From assembly GCA_037721215.1 (NCBI GenBank), contig JBBJNV010000002.1, positions 62,001 to 126,000 on the forward strand: a stretch of 64,000 nt of DNA. The letters run 5' to 3'. Position 1 is the first letter of the stretch. Each line of letters begins with the position of its first letter. The DNA is from Gemmatimonadaceae bacterium. GTDB taxonomy: Bacteria > Gemmatimonadota > Gemmatimonadetes > Gemmatimonadales > Gemmatimonadaceae. Of the stretch, positions 17,744 to 26,716 are shown one piece after another. Position numbers and translations under genes: made by a program. A model generated the notes under the pieces. That model had not been told where the DNA came from. It saw only the letters and a program-made list of their open reading frames with translations, and ran no database searches.

Positions 17744-17989
17744 ATGGCATCAGACAAACCTGACTCGGTGAGCCGCACTCCTTCCACTTCGCTTCCCCTT
17801 GTACGCGATCTTCAGTCCACCCGCGATTTCTATGCGGGAGTTTTCGATTGTCCCGAAGGCAGGGCGGTTCCGATGCCCCATTTCCGCGCCATCGTCCCGT
17901 GGGATGAATTCCACCCGCGCACGCGCCGCTGGGGGACCACATATTCTCGGCTGATTCCTTTGAGTGTGGACCGGGTTTTTCGTTCTTAA
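17744..17989 (+). pseudogene. Internally deleted VOC/glyoxalase-family remnant
   Basis: The frame encodes SLPLVRDLQSTRDFYAGVFD then CPEGRA, the start of a VOC dioxygenase/glyoxalase fold, followed directly by VPMPHFRAIVPWDEFH, which in intact relatives lies some 50 residues further on. After RTRRW the frame has no family match and ends at 17989. The gene therefore seems to have lost an internal block and its 3' end. It is short (81 aa against about 140) and lies between the AI-2E transporter and the aminotransferase genes. Confidence 0.6.
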
Positions 17990-18008
17990 CGCAGACCAGA
18001 GGATTACA

Positions 18009-19364
18009 GTGCCCCTGAACCGCACCAACCGTCGCTCTTTCCTTCGTGAGTCTGCACGTGCCGCCACCGTCGCATCGGGTGCCCTCGCATTTCCTTTCAC
18101 GGTGCGCGACGCGTCAGCGTTCGAATCGTGGGTCAATGGCCGGAACATTCCGGCGTTCGATGACCCTCGAACCGACGAAGCTGTCGCGCGCGACGAAGCA
18201 TATTGGTCGCGCGTTCGGGCACTCTATGATCTCCAGCCCGGCGTCGTAAATCTGGACCATGGATGGACCAATCCAGCGTCGCGCTCGGCGATGGAGGAGC
18301 TTGTACGCCAGGCGCGCGCGCTCGAAGCGCTTCCCGCTGAGCAGCTTCCGAAGCAGTGGGAAACTTTTTCTACAACTCGGCTTCGTGCCGCGCTGGCGTC
18401 GGCGATGGAAGTCTCGCCGGCTGAAATCAGTCTCATTCGGAACGCCACCGAAGCGCTGCACACGGTGCTTCTCGGCTTCCCGCTCAAGCCAGGTGATGAA
18501 ATAGTCTGCTCATCGCACGACTACTACGCCACGCTGGATGCACTGGAACAGCGACGGGCGAGGGACGGTGTTGTACTGAAAATGGTAATGCCCCCCGTGC
18601 CCGCGACTTCCATGGCGTCGCTCGAAGCGCTTTATGCCGAAGCCATCGGGCCGCGAACCCGGCTTGTGCTGCTTACTCACCCCAGCAATCTGACTGGTCA
18701 GTACCTGCCCGTCAGGCGAATCGCCGACCGCGCTCATTCATTCGGTGCACAGGTTGTCGTTGACGGTGCCCAGTCACTCGGTCTCCTCGCCAATCCGGTT
18801 CGGTCACTCGGCTGCGACTACTACGGCGCGAGCGCCCACAAGTGGCTCGGCACACCGGTCGGGCTCGGCGTGCTCTGGATGCGCCCGGAAAATGTAACGA
18901 CTGTTTGGCCGCTCATGCCTCCCATGAGGGATCAGCAAGGCATGGGGCGGTTCGAGTGGACTGGTACTGTCCCGGAATACATCAATCTCGCGGCGATTCC
19001 TGCACTGGCTTTGCATTCCTCGCTGGCACCCGCTCGCAAAGCTGCACGACTGCGCTATCTGGCCTCAATTGTTCGAAAACATGTCTCGAGCGCGGTGCCT
19101 GACGCGCGTTTCTATGCGACTGGCGACGCGGCCATGACTTGCGCTCTCACCGCAGTAGAGATTCCGGGGGTCGATCCGGCGTCGATTCAGAAGACGCTTC
19201 GGGAACGGCACGGAATACTGGTGCAGGGAATGGGAGGGATTCGCAGTGACCCAGGTCTTCGCGCCTTCCGCGTATCTCCCAACGTCTATACACCGATGCT
19301 CGAGATCGACCGCTTCGGGGCCGCCCTGGCAAGCGAGATCAAGTCCCTTCGCGCAGGGCGGTAA
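18009..19364 (+). CDS. Tat-exported class V aminotransferase-fold PLP enzyme
   Basis: 451 aa. The N-terminus NRRSFLRESARAATVASGALAF is a twin-arginine signal, so the enzyme is predicted to be periplasmic. The body is a fold-type I PLP enzyme of the class V aminotransferase / isopenicillin-N-epimerase-like group: VVDGAQSLG (cofactor Asp) and YGASAHKWLGTPVGLGVLW, with the Schiff-base lysine in AHKW. GTG at 18009 is chosen because it follows an AGAGGA ribosome site and begins the Tat signal; the frame upstream to 17964 overlaps the VOC remnant. The substrate is unknown. Exported relatives are common in Gemmatimonadota-like genomes (recollection). Confidence 0.85.
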   Translation: MPLNRTNRRSFLRESARAATVASGALAFPFTVRDASAFESWVNGRNIPAFDDPRTDEAVARDEAYWSRVRALYDLQPGVVNLDHGWTNPASRSAMEELVRQARALEALPAEQLPKQWETFSTTRLRAALASAMEVSPAEISLIRNATEALHTVLLGFPLKPGDEIVCSSHDYYATLDALEQRRARDGVVLKMVMPPVPATSMASLEALYAEAIGPRTRLVLLTHPSNLTGQYLPVRRIADRAHSFGAQVVVDGAQSLGLLANPVRSLGCDYYGASAHKWLGTPVGLGVLWMRPENVTTVWPLMPPMRDQQGMGRFEWTGTVPEYINLAAIPALALHSSLAPARKAARLRYLASIVRKHVSSAVPDARFYATGDAAMTCALTAVEIPGVDPASIQKTLRERHGILVQGMGGIRSDPGLRAFRVSPNVYTPMLEIDRFGAALASEIKSLRAGR

Positions 19365-19422
19365 GGCAATCGCAGTGGTTTTTCAACCCGCGGTGAGAAC
19401 TGTTTCCCACACTCATCTACTT

Positions 19423-20742
19423 ATGAACAGGCTCATACGCATCTGGCAATTTCTCGTTCTCGGTGTCATCATCGCGGCGTGCGCCCGATCGATTTCAGGG
19501 GTTGTGCGCGGTCGCACCGCATCTGTCACGCCGCCGTGTTGCGCCATGCATGCCCGCGCCATATCAGAACGTCACCGCGTTGCCGCGATCAGCACTCGCA
19601 AGTTTACCCACGCGCAGCTTTGGACAGCGCTCGAACCGATAATTCGACGTCCCGACCTCGCGGTTCAGGAAATTGGCCGCTCCGTTCAGGGGCGGCCAAT
19701 CCGTGCGATCACCTATGGTACGGGACCGGTGAACGTGTTGCTCTGGTCGCAGATGCACGGCGACGAGTCGACCGCCACAATGGCGCTTGCGGACCTCATG
19801 TCGTGGTTCGCCGGAGGTGCAGCGATAGTCGATCCGCTTCGCAATCGAATCGCATCCCGGTTGAAGGTCGTGATGGTTCCAATGCTGAACCCGGATGGTG
19901 CGGAGCTGTTTCAAAGGGAGAACGCGGTAGGCGTCGATATCAATCGCGATGCGCGCAGCCTCGTGACTCCGGAGGCCCGCGCGCTCAAGGCGCTGCGCGA
20001 TTCGATCAAGCCTGAATTCGGGTTTAACCTGCACGACCAGAACGCTCGTACACTTTCGGAGGGGGCGGGCAGGCAGGTTGCGATTGCGCTCCTCGCGCCG
20101 ACGGCCGACGAGGAGCGGACCTACGGACCCGCACGTACGACGGCACGACTCGTTGCAGCGGAGATCGCGTCGGTTCTCGAGGCGGAGATTCCCGGACGCA
20201 TCGCGAAATACAACGACGCGTTCGAGCCGCGGGCGTTTGGTGATCTCATGCAGCAGTGGGGAACGAGCACCGTGCTCATCGAGAGCGGCGCGCTTCCGAA
20301 TGACCCGGAGAAGCAGCGGCTGCGCGCTCTGAATGTCGCAGCGATTCTTTCCGCTCTCGATGCAATTGCCACCGAGCGTCACCTTGCGGCTGATCCAGCG
20401 GTATACGATGCGCTACCGACCAACGCGCGTGCAGCGGTCGATGTGCTCGTGCGTGGAGGCAGCATCGTGTTGCCCGGCGCTGAGCCTCTTCGGGTTGACG
20501 TTGCGCTCAACTATGACGAGTCGCTTGCCCGGCTTCGGCCGCGCGTGCGGGAAGTGGGTGATCTTGCCAGCGTAACGGCGCTCGACACCGTTGACGCAAC
20601 TGGTCTTTTTCTTCACCCCTCGCCGTCGATGCTGGCCCTCAGGAACGGGATGCGCTGGATCCGGTTCGACACGACCGCGGTGTTTACGGTTCGCCGTGGG
20701 CGAGACACGACCAGCGAAGTGGTCTCGACCAGAATCTGGTAG
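19423..20742 (+). CDS. M14-family zinc carboxypeptidase, lipoprotein
   Basis: 439 aa. It begins with a hydrophobic signal (IWQFLVLGVIIAACARS) and an AAC lipobox. Zinc ligands are seen in WSQMHGDES (HxxE) and FNLHDQNARTL (third His). The catalytic glutamate is probably that of STVLIESGALPND. The C-terminal about 130 residues form a separate domain seen in bacterial M14 proteins. It would trim peptides or peptidoglycan stems in the periplasm. ATG at 19423 is chosen because 59 upstream codons in the same frame overlap the aminotransferase gene. It is 58 bp downstream of that gene and 72 bp upstream of the TPR gene, all on the plus strand. Confidence 0.85.
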   Translation: MNRLIRIWQFLVLGVIIAACARSISGVVRGRTASVTPPCCAMHARAISERHRVAAISTRKFTHAQLWTALEPIIRRPDLAVQEIGRSVQGRPIRAITYGTGPVNVLLWSQMHGDESTATMALADLMSWFAGGAAIVDPLRNRIASRLKVVMVPMLNPDGAELFQRENAVGVDINRDARSLVTPEARALKALRDSIKPEFGFNLHDQNARTLSEGAGRQVAIALLAPTADEERTYGPARTTARLVAAEIASVLEAEIPGRIAKYNDAFEPRAFGDLMQQWGTSTVLIESGALPNDPEKQRLRALNVAAILSALDAIATERHLAADPAVYDALPTNARAAVDVLVRGGSIVLPGAEPLRVDVALNYDESLARLRPRVREVGDLASVTALDTVDATGLFLHPSPSMLALRNGMRWIRFDTTAVFTVRRGRDTTSEVVSTRIW

Positions 20743-20814
20743 CGTGGAGCCGGAACTACGGAGAGACCTCCTGCGTAGTCCATGTGACCCTCGCCAATAC
20801 TCCCAGGAACCCGG

Positions 20815-21774
20815 ATGAAAACATTTTTGCTGCTGGCGGCATTTGGCGTCGCCAATGCCGCCCCGCTCGACGCTCAGTCACCGCAGTCCGATCAGGGAAA
20901 GAAGCTGTTCGATGATAAGCGGTACGCCGAAGCCCGAGCAGTGCTTCAGCCGGTTGGTTCAAGAGAGGCGCCAGCCGCATATCTTCTCGGCCGCATTGCC
21001 CTCGAGCAGAACGACGCACCGAAGGCTGTCGACTGGCTCGAAAAAGCGGTGTCGATGAATCCACGGAGCTCTGTCTACTACGGTTGGCTCGGCAGAGCGT
21101 ACGGCACGCAGGCGCAGAAGGCGAGCAAGCTCAAGCAGCCCTTCCTGGCCAACAAGACAAAGGCCGCCTGGGAGAAGGCAATTGCGCTTGATCCGGACAA
21201 CCTCGAAGCAAAGTCCGACATGATCCAGTACTACCTGCAGGCGCCCGGTTTCCTCGGCGGTAGCAAGGAAAAGGCGCGAGCGATGGCGCAGGAGATCAGG
21301 AAGCGCAATCCATACCTCGGGGCGATCGCGGTGGCCAGCGTGTGTAGCGAGATGAAGGACAAGGTCTGTGTCGAGCGCGAGATGTTGTCAATCACTACGA
21401 CGTATCCCGATAGCGCGGCGGGTCCGAGCTCCCTCGCCGCTTTCTACGCGACTAACGGACAATACGACAAGTCCTTCGCCGTAATCGATCAGCGACTGAA
21501 ACTGAAGCCCGGTGATCCCTCTGCATTGTACGCGCTCGGGAGAACTGCCTCACTCTCGGGGCAGAATCTCGACAGGGGTGTGGATGCGCTCACGAGGTAT
21601 ATCGCCCACCCTTTACAGGGAGGTCCCGCCGTCGCGAATGCGCACTACCGGCTGGGGATGATTCACGAGAAAAAAGGCGCGCGCGACCTTGCAAAACGCG
21701 AGTATCAAACAGCGCTCAAGCTCAATCCGGGGCTGCAGGACGCGAAAAAGGCACTGGCTGCGCTTGGCGGCTAA
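20815..21774 (+). CDS. Secreted TPR-repeat protein
   Basis: 319 aa with a signal peptide (MKTFLLLAAFGVANAAPLDAQ). At least five tetratricopeptide-like units follow (KLFDDKRYAEARAVL, ALEQNDAPKAVDWLEKAVSMNP, AYGT..., LAAFYATNGQYDKSFAVIDQRLKLKPGD, LGMIHEKKGARDLAKREYQTALKLNPG). It is a likely periplasmic scaffold with no enzymatic motif. It is the last gene of a plus-strand run and faces the kinase gene convergently, with a hairpin spanning the stop codon. Confidence 0.8.
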   Translation: MKTFLLLAAFGVANAAPLDAQSPQSDQGKKLFDDKRYAEARAVLQPVGSREAPAAYLLGRIALEQNDAPKAVDWLEKAVSMNPRSSVYYGWLGRAYGTQAQKASKLKQPFLANKTKAAWEKAIALDPDNLEAKSDMIQYYLQAPGFLGGSKEKARAMAQEIRKRNPYLGAIAVASVCSEMKDKVCVEREMLSITTTYPDSAAGPSSLAAFYATNGQYDKSFAVIDQRLKLKPGDPSALYALGRTASLSGQNLDRGVDALTRYIAHPLQGGPAVANAHYRLGMIHEKKGARDLAKREYQTALKLNPGLQDAKKALAALGG

Positions 21775-21876
21775 GGCCGCCGGCGACGTTTAGTGGTTGT
21801 TGCGCATGCCCGGAGCTGCGACCAACCAGTCCGGTTAGCAACTGTATTGAATTTCACGCGCGGGATGCCGTGCCTT

Positions 21877-24045
21877 TCAATCCGCTCGTGTCTCGACAGG
21901 CCTGCGCGCGAGAAGGGTCGCAAATCCCGGCTCCGAGCGCAACTTGTCGAGGGTCGAATCATGCTCGATCCACTTCCAGTGCCCGAACCCATTATCAATA
22001 GCTCTTGTCAGTGCTCTGATTCCTTCGGCGGGCATGTCAAGCATGGCGTAGTCGCAGGCGATGTTGTACAGAACCGATGGATCATCGGGGTCCATTGACT
22101 CTGCCCGACGAGTCCAGTCCAGGGCTTTGTCGCGCTCCCCGAGCTCGATGAGCGCGGCCGCTCCCATGTAAAGGGCGCGAGGATTATCGGGATTCAGCTC
22201 GAGATGTTTTCGCGATGCATCGTACGACCTGCGCATCGCTCGCGTCTTATCGTCGACGCGTCCGAGGTCAGCATAGATGCCTCCAAGCAGCATCAGTGCC
22301 GCAAAGTCGTCGGGTCGCACGGCCGTCGCACGCTCGTACCATTTCGCGGCGTCATCGGACTTTCCCTGTGCCGCGCAGGATCGGGCATAGAAGTAAGCCG
22401 CTTCGAATGACTTTGGATTGAGGCGCATGGCCTCCTCGAATTCCTTTTCCGCTTCATCGAAATGTCCAGTCAGCGAAACCGCTAATCCACGGGACGCGTG
22501 TGATTCTGCAAGCTGCGGTGCGAGATCCAATGCGCGGCGGCTGGCAGAATCGGCCTTGCGAAGGTTGTCCGCCGACGCGTCGAAGTATTGATACAGGAAC
22601 GAGCAGCAATCGGCTACTCCGCAGTGCGCGAGGGCATATCCCGGATCCAGCTCGATCGCCCGCTCGTAGAGTTGTCGCGCGAATTCGTGTGCGCGGCGCC
22701 GGTGCTGGTGAAAGAACTGTCGTCCACGAAGGTAGTACTCGTATGCATCAATGTTCGCGGTCGGGACCTGCTCGATTGCCTTCTTCTCGTCCTCGGTGAG
22801 AACTACGCGAAGCGCGGCGACGATGCTCGTAGCAATCTCGTCCTGAATGGCGAAGACGTCCTCGAGTTCCCTGTCATACCGCTCAGCCCACAGTTGCGAG
22901 CTGTCGCTTGTGCTCACGAGCTGCGCGTTCAGGCGCAGTCGCTTGCCCGCCTTCCGAATGCTCCCTTCGAGAATCGTCGACACCTGCAGTTTGCGGCCGA
23001 TCTCGCGGATGTCGTCGTTCTTTCCCTTGAAGGTGAATGACGAGGTGCGTGACACTACCCGGAGCGCCTTGACCTTCGAGAGCGCAGTTATGATCTCATC
23101 AGCAATTCCGTCAGCGAAAAAATCTCCCTCGGGGTCTGCGCTCATGTTCGTGAACGGGAGCACGGCGATGGACTTGCCAGCGCCGCCAGCTTGAAGAGGA
23201 CTTCCGTCGGGTGTCGAGAGGTGGCTCGCCACGAGCGCGCGAGCGAATTCCATCGTCGTGGGAAAACGCTCGGTCGCATCTTTCGACAAAGCCTTGAACA
23301 CCGCGTTCTCGACTTCGTCCGGCGCGGTGTTGAAGACGGCGCGCAGGGAAGGGACTGGCTCGCTGAATCGCTTGCTGAGAACCGCCTGCGCTGTGGCACC
23401 GGTGAAAGGCTTCTTCCCCGAGAGCATCTCGTATAAAACGCATGCAAGGCTGTACTGATCGCTTCTTCCGTCGACCTGCGTCTCTCCGGCCGCTTGCTCC
23501 GGGCTCACGTACGCCGGCGTCCCGACAACCATTCCCATTTGAGTTAGCGTGTCGTCGGACGCAGCGCTCACGGCCTTTCCGATACCGAAATCCATGACGA
23601 CAGCCTCGCCTTCCTGCAGCATCACATTTTCAGGCTTGATGTCGCGGTGGACAATGTTCTGGCGATGCGCATAGTCAAGCGCCGATGCGATGCCTCGCAC
23701 GAGTTGAAGCGATTCGTCGAGTGGGAGCTGTCCGTCGCGCAGCAGGCGGTCGCGGAGCGTCTCACCTTCGACCACGGGCATCACGTAATAGAGAAATCCT
23801 CCGGCCTCTCCGGAATCGAAAAGCGGAACGATATGTGGATGGTTGAGACGCGCGGCGAGCTGGATCTCGCGCAGGAAACGGTCGGGCCCGATGGAGCTGC
23901 TGAGGTCGGGGTGCAGGACCTTCAGCGCCACACGCCGGTTATGCCGGATGTCGTGTGCGAGATAGACCGTCGCCATGCCGCCGCGACCAAGCTCCCTGTC
24001 AATTCTATACGAGCCCGATACGGAATCCTCAAGTCTCTTGTGCAG
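21877..24045 (-). CDS. Ser/Thr protein kinase with TolB-like and TPR domains
   Basis: 722 aa from a CTG at 24045. The first ATG, at 23976, would delete the glycine-rich loop: the frame upstream reads SGSYRIDRELGRGGMATV, a normal kinase N-terminus, is open to a TAG at 24109 and contains no ATG. A GGGAGG lies 5-6 nt before the CTG. Kinase motifs are ALKVLH (Lys), HRDIKPENV (catalytic loop) and MDFGIGKA. Residues about 295-425 form a FlgO/TolB-like domain (IAVLPFTNMSADPEGDFFADGI). Six or more TPR units follow to the end. No transmembrane helix is obvious. An insertion-sequence remnant lies directly upstream in the same frame. Confidence 0.85.
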   Translation of the reverse strand: MHKRLEDSVSGSYRIDRELGRGGMATVYLAHDIRHNRRVALKVLHPDLSSSIGPDRFLREIQLAARLNHPHIVPLFDSGEAGGFLYYVMPVVEGETLRDRLLRDGQLPLDESLQLVRGIASALDYAHRQNIVHRDIKPENVMLQEGEAVVMDFGIGKAVSAASDDTLTQMGMVVGTPAYVSPEQAAGETQVDGRSDQYSLACVLYEMLSGKKPFTGATAQAVLSKRFSEPVPSLRAVFNTAPDEVENAVFKALSKDATERFPTTMEFARALVASHLSTPDGSPLQAGGAGKSIAVLPFTNMSADPEGDFFADGIADEIITALSKVKALRVVSRTSSFTFKGKNDDIREIGRKLQVSTILEGSIRKAGKRLRLNAQLVSTSDSSQLWAERYDRELEDVFAIQDEIATSIVAALRVVLTEDEKKAIEQVPTANIDAYEYYLRGRQFFHQHRRRAHEFARQLYERAIELDPGYALAHCGVADCCSFLYQYFDASADNLRKADSASRRALDLAPQLAESHASRGLAVSLTGHFDEAEKEFEEAMRLNPKSFEAAYFYARSCAAQGKSDDAAKWYERATAVRPDDFAALMLLGGIYADLGRVDDKTRAMRRSYDASRKHLELNPDNPRALYMGAAALIELGERDKALDWTRRAESMDPDDPSVLYNIACDYAMLDMPAEGIRALTRAIDNGFGHWKWIEHDSTLDKLRSEPGFATLLARRPVETRAD

Positions 24046-24108
24046 CTTGCCTCCCGGGTAAAATGATGGCGTGGAAAAATAATCGACCGGTGTTGCAGGC
24101 GCCCTACG

Positions 24109-24421
24109 CTACCCAGACCCCCCCTTTAGCGCGAGGTTCTCTTCAACCACCTCCGCTATTATCCGGCTCTTCTTCTCGATGTCACGCCTGAGGCGTTCAA
24201 GCTCGCGATCCTTTTCGTCCTCACGTGCGCGTGGCCGCTCGCCGAGCGTCCTTAGAATCGCTGCCTTGGCCTCCCCCTCCCAGCGATAAAAGGTGGTCGC
24301 GTCGAGCTGGTGCCGCCACAACACCTCAGCCACGGTCGTCTGCGGTTGTCGTGCCTCCTCGCCTGATGCGCAACTTCTCCTCGGCGCTCAAGCGACGCCG
24401 CGCTTTGCCTGTCCGACTCAT
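24109..24421 (-). pseudogene. Frameshifted transposase OrfA remnant
   Basis: The ATG at 24421 begins MSRTGKARRRLSAEEKLRIR, a typical N-terminus of a helix-turn-helix transposase OrfA. The frame then shifts: QPQTTVAEVLWRHQLDATTF and the coiled-coil tail ELERLRRDIEKKSRIIAEVV are in another frame that ends at a TAG at 24109. No catalytic (DDE) OrfB follows; the Ser/Thr kinase begins instead. I recognise the OrfA type (IS3/IS911-like) but not the exact element. Confidence 0.7.
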
Positions 24422-24512
24422 CGCACTCTCCCTCCAAAGTCCGGTCTCTCGCCGTTCGAGGGAAAAGTGTAACGTCTTCAGATACTTCTAAAGTCCGGTT
24501 TCCGCTGAACCA
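24109..24512 (-). mobile_element. Truncated insertion-sequence remnant
   Basis: The OrfA remnant and its upstream flank. Read on the minus strand, the flank begins TGGTTCAGCGGAAACCGGAC (24512-24493), which looks like an IS terminus. The string AAAGTCCGGT is present twice, at 24436-24445 and 24490-24499. The other end and OrfB are missing; the element stops near 24109. Confidence 0.5.
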
Positions 24513-24563
24513 CTACAATATTTATTGCGCGCTGGCGTGACCGGCGTTAAAGATGACCGCAAC

Positions 24564-25049
24564 ATGATGAGACTGACGAACGGCTTCGCATTCGTGCGCA
24601 TGGCATTTCTCGCTCTGGTGGCTGTCTCGCTGCCCTTGGCAGAGGTACGGGCACAGCGCATATCGGCAGGATACATATCGCAGAGTTCACCCTTCGACGG
24701 CCGCCGCTTTAACCGTCCGGCGTCTCAATCAGAGAAAAACTCGTCTCGAACCGAGCTGATGATATTGTCAGGTTTAGGATTCGGCACCATCGGGTTCATT
24801 TCGGGCATCCTCATCGCGGATGGGCGTACTGCCAACATGTCAACGATTTTCATTTCTGGATTGGTGGGGGAAGCGATACTGCTTCCGTTGGGAGTACACT
24901 TGGCCAACGGCAGACGTGGGAGCAACGTTCAGGCAACTATTGGTTCAGGCTTTCTGGTAGTCCTTGCCACCATTGCGGCGAATGCCTCCAACACCCCGTA
25001 TCCGTTCTTCGCCATGCCTGTTGCACAGTTATACAGCGGGGACGCCTGA
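24564..25049 (+). CDS. Hypothetical secreted/membrane protein
   Basis: 161 aa; no family recognised. It has an N-terminal signal (FVRMAFLALVAVSLPLAEVRAQ), then two glycine-rich hydrophobic segments around residues 65-85 (ILSGLGFGTIGFISGILIA) and 92-112, and a third near 128-145. ATG at 24564 (MMRLTNG) is preferred over the upstream frame to 24525. Its last residues (about AQLYSGDA) are encoded by DNA that on the other strand is the end of a truncated sigma factor. The C-terminus may therefore have been created by a rearrangement. Confidence 0.5.
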   Translation: MMRLTNGFAFVRMAFLALVAVSLPLAEVRAQRISAGYISQSSPFDGRRFNRPASQSEKNSSRTELMILSGLGFGTIGFISGILIADGRTANMSTIFISGLVGEAILLPLGVHLANGRRGSNVQATIGSGFLVVLATIAANASNTPYPFFAMPVAQLYSGDA

Positions 25050-25205
25050 CCCGGGCCATCGTTCCAGTGCCGCAACGAGGGCGTCCTGTGCCAGATCTTC
25101 GGCGAGGCCGACGTCGCGCACTATTCGCGTCAGCCCCGCAATCAGTTTCGCGGACTCGATTCGCCAGACGGCGTCGATAGTCCGATGGGTATCGGAGACC
25201 GTCAC
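25029..25205 (-). pseudogene. Truncated ECF-type RNA polymerase sigma factor (N-terminal fragment)
   Basis: GTG at 25205 opens a 58-residue frame, VSDTHRTIDAVWRIESAKL followed by IAGLTRIVRDVGLAEDLAQ and DALVAALERWPGSGVP, then a stop at 25029. This is region 2 of the long (about 400 aa) SigJ/DUF6596-type sigma factors that usually accompany YCII-domain genes. Only the first seventh of the protein is present. Two YCII genes lie about 1.1 kb upstream on the same strand, separated from it by the YdjM-like gene. Confidence 0.7.
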
Positions 25206-25217
25206 GCGCGGATCAGC

Positions 25218-26150
25218 TTACCGTTGAGTGTCCAGTAGTATCTCAACCTGTGCCCCATATCGCGCATCCACAATCTGCACCCGCGTCGGGTTCGACTCGC
25301 GGTCGATGCGGTACGACGGCAGCCGCGCCCAGTCGAGGAAGCGGCGCCCGCGCTCGGTATTCGAAGCCGCTATCGCGGCCGGATCGTTTGCGTTTTTCAG
25401 GATGAAATCATCGGCGAACGCCAGACGGCCACCCCGGCGTCGCGTAAATAATAGCGTTCCCCGCCAATAACGGTCGCCGTCGTCGGCGTACACGCGCCAT
25501 TGCAGCGGATCCGCCGGAGATGCGACAACGAACAGGGCCTCGCGCGCCTTTGTGCTTCCAACCAGTTCGTCACGCACCGTTCGCTCGGCGAGTTCCTGAA
25601 GGCCCATCATGCTCGCAATGTAGACGACCGCAATTCCGGTTGCGACGCGCGCGGGGTGCGAAGCGTACGCCGCGTCGTTTTTCTCTCGCCGTCGCGACAA
25701 CCACACGCCGAGCCCGAGGATGCCAAGCAGCCACGGGTCTACGATGAAAAGTGAGTCTCCGTAAAACCAGCGGCCACTGAACGGCATGAGCCACCGCATG
25801 CCATACGAGTTCATCCAGTCGAGCGTCGGGTGTGTCAGTATCGATAACGTCGAGAGGAGGAGCAATTCGCGCGGAAGAACGGGAGCGCGGGTCGCATCAT
25901 CCTGCCGGCGCCTGTAACGGTCCCAGGCGATCATCAGCATCGTCAGCACAAACGGCAGGACGACGAGGGCGAGTAAGCCGTGGGTCCACCCCCGTCGAAA
26001 CTCAGTCGCGCGGCCGAGTGGAATCGCGATCACGTCGATGTCGGGGAAGTTGGCGCCGATCATCAGCGTCGCCGCGCCGAGCCCAGTCCGTTTTTTCAGC
26101 CCTGACTGCGCGAGCGCGGCGCCGACCAGGGTGTGGCAGATATTATCCAT
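25218..26150 (-). CDS. YdjM-like membrane-bound metal-dependent hydrolase
   Basis: 310 aa. The N-terminal half has the family's metal-binding pattern: MDNICHTLVGAALAQSGL, IGANFPDIDVI, RRGWTHGLLAL and ILTHPTLDWMNSYG, interleaved with four to five membrane helices. The C-terminal about 130 residues form a soluble domain. The family (formerly DUF457) contains putative metal hydrolases of unknown substrate; some are LexA-regulated in enterics. It sits between the YCII genes and the sigma-factor fragment on the same strand. Confidence 0.8.
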   Translation of the reverse strand: MDNICHTLVGAALAQSGLKKRTGLGAATLMIGANFPDIDVIAIPLGRATEFRRGWTHGLLALVVLPFVLTMLMIAWDRYRRRQDDATRAPVLPRELLLLSTLSILTHPTLDWMNSYGMRWLMPFSGRWFYGDSLFIVDPWLLGILGLGVWLSRRREKNDAAYASHPARVATGIAVVYIASMMGLQELAERTVRDELVGSTKAREALFVVASPADPLQWRVYADDGDRYWRGTLLFTRRRGGRLAFADDFILKNANDPAAIAASNTERGRRFLDWARLPSYRIDRESNPTRVQIVDARYGAQVEILLDTQR

Positions 26151-26284
26151 GATCGGTCGGAGCGCGGTTGAGCCGCCCGGCCGCCGGCGGGCCCGCCGTC
26201 AGCGCGTCGCCTGTCTTCGTCGCCCCTTCGTGGTAAGCTGCGATGCGCGGCGGTCTGACGGCTATGGATGCAGCGACCTCCCGG

Positions 26285-26701
26285 TCACCGCGTATCAAGC
26301 CCTCCCATGATCTGACCCAGATTCTCGAGAGCCTCGCTGTCGCCAAAGTCTGAGAGTTCGTAGAGCGGACGTATTTCGATCTCGACGTTGCCATTTCCGT
26401 CCATGGGCGGCCAGCGCCTCACCCACTCGATCGCCTCTTCCTTCGACTTCACGTCGACGATCGAGAATCCCGCGACAAGCTCCTTGGCCTCGGCGAATGG
26501 ACCGTCGGTCACAGTCGGCTTCCCACCGGAGAACTTCACGCGGGTTCCTGCCGAGCTGGGCTTCAATCCGTCGCCAGCCAGCATCACGCCAGCCTTGATC
26601 ATTTGCTCATTGTACTTCCCCATCGCGGTAATCAGCTCATCGCCAGGCATCATGCCTGCCTCCGTATCGCTGTCTGCCTTGCGCAGGCTAATGAATCTCA
26701 T
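26285..26701 (-). CDS. YCII-domain (DGPF) protein
   Basis: 138 aa, a ferredoxin-like alpha+beta barrel protein with the signature DGPFAEAKELVAGFSIVDV. Such proteins are of unknown biochemical function and are usually encoded next to an ECF sigma factor. The second ATG (26701, MRFISLRKAD) is chosen because GGGAG lies 8 nt before it; the ATG at 26707 would be only 2 nt from that site. It is 15 bp downstream of a second YCII gene, to which it is clearly paralogous (MGKYNEQMIKAGVMLAGDGL against MGKYNEELVNAGVMLSGDGL). Confidence 0.85.
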   Translation of the reverse strand: MRFISLRKADSDTEAGMMPGDELITAMGKYNEQMIKAGVMLAGDGLKPSSAGTRVKFSGGKPTVTDGPFAEAKELVAGFSIVDVKSKEEAIEWVRRWPPMDGNGNVEIEIRPLYELSDFGDSEALENLGQIMGGLDTR

Positions 26702-26716
26702 CGTCATTTCTCCCGT

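Noticed and set aside
21766-21781. Hairpin GGCGGC-TAAG-GCCGCC spanning the TPR gene stop
   Set aside because: No T tract follows, so I do not call it an intrinsic terminator.
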